Part shown: piece after piece, positions 63,948 through 64,000 of the stretch
How the letters are laid out: every line of letters starts with the position of its first letter
How positions within the stretch are numbered: position 1 is the first letter of the stretch
NCBI RefSeq assembly: GCF_017161425.1
Contig: NZ_CP071057.1
Coordinates: 2,357,501-2,421,500 of the forward strand
Length of the DNA stretch: 64,000 nucleotides
Source of the DNA: Marinicauda algicola
Lineage (GTDB): Bacteria > Pseudomonadota > Alphaproteobacteria > Caulobacterales > Maricaulaceae
Direction: 5' to 3'
Program-made: the position numbers and the translations under genes
Notes under the pieces: model-generated
What the model saw: only the letters and a program-made list of their open reading frames with translations
Told to the model about the DNA's origin: nothing
Database searches by the model: none

Positions 63948-64000
63948 GCGAACCGCGGCAACGCGTCCCTTCCAAATGCGCGCGCGATCGCTAGGCTGAA
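63948..64000. other. Short non-coding end of window
   Basis: The last 53 bases after the chrR-like stop show no ORF, repeat or terminator that I can support. Confidence 0.5.

Overview
The window is a GC-rich, densely packed bacterial chromosome segment with no tRNA, rRNA, CRISPR array, insertion sequence or prophage that I could see. Gene content and protein style (SucCD, SdhABCD, MmsA, ACR3/ArsC/ArsR, OxyR-AhpCD, ChrR-type ECF module, IalB-like protein, ZapE, MtaB-FtsY) point to an aerobic alphaproteobacterium, most likely near the Caulobacterales/Maricaulales (Hyphomonadaceae-like) group. That placement is inferred from gene content, not from a marker search. Almost every base is coding. 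No gene-free stretch exceeds about 230 bases.

Layout. 1-1,965: sucCD (sucD runs off the left edge) with a readable promoter. 2.0-5.2 kb: small membrane protein, MFS transporter, DoxX-like protein and a frameshifted DMT/EamA transporter. 5.3-7.4 kb: a large secreted protein of unknown function with two N-terminal repeats. 7.5-15.5 kb: one long minus-strand run, oxyR > dapF > two trkH > trkA-N protein > mtaB > ftsY. 15.6-16.9 kb: ahpC-ahpD, divergent from oxyR. 17-24 kb: acyltransferase, asd, mdh, a hydrolase, an AraC regulator and a secreted unknown protein. 23.4-27.7 kb: zapE with a 35-residue membrane ORF, a thioesterase, an iron-type alcohol dehydrogenase, and TetR and MarR regulators. 27.9-29.4 kb: mmsA. 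29.5-32 kb: an Inh-like protein and an arsenic resistance locus (arsR divergent from arsC-acr3). 32-34.8 kb: a PlsC-type acyltransferase, a stand-alone BLUF blue-light receptor and two tandem paralogous XRE-type regulators, one frameshifted. 34.9-40 kb: sdhC-sdhD-sdhA, a lone amidohydrolase, then sdhB. 40-46 kb: SDR, DUF885 peptidase-like protein, degenerate CPBP protein, bioB, VanZ-like and DUF3445 proteins. 46-55.5 kb: an AGCS symporter, then a six-gene run rpe > heparinase > capD-like > purH > dienelactone-hydrolase-like > lipoprotein. 55.6-61.9 kb: rsmB, rlmN, DUF6065, sterol-desaturase-like and LysR genes. 61.9-64 kb: an IalB-like secreted protein and an ECF sigma factor with a ChrR-like partner.

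How it fits together. The core is central metabolism (SucCD, Sdh, Mdh, MmsA) plus aspartate-family biosynthesis (Asd, DapF) and translation/secretion housekeeping (MtaB, RlmN, RsmB, FtsY). Layered on this are three possible light- or oxidant-sensing modules: OxyR-AhpCD, the BLUF/XRE cluster and the ECF/ChrR pair. The most unusual things are (i) the BLUF gene next to two paralogous HTH-sensor proteins that may form an undescribed blue-light regulatory unit, (ii) a ChrR homologue that has lost the zinc ligands of its anti-sigma domain while keeping all four cupin ligands, (iii) a CPBP protein without its catalytic glutamates, (iv) a perfect dyad wrapped around a LysR start codon, and (v) a GTTAAC-N4-GTTAAC element in front of two otherwise unrelated secreted-protein genes.
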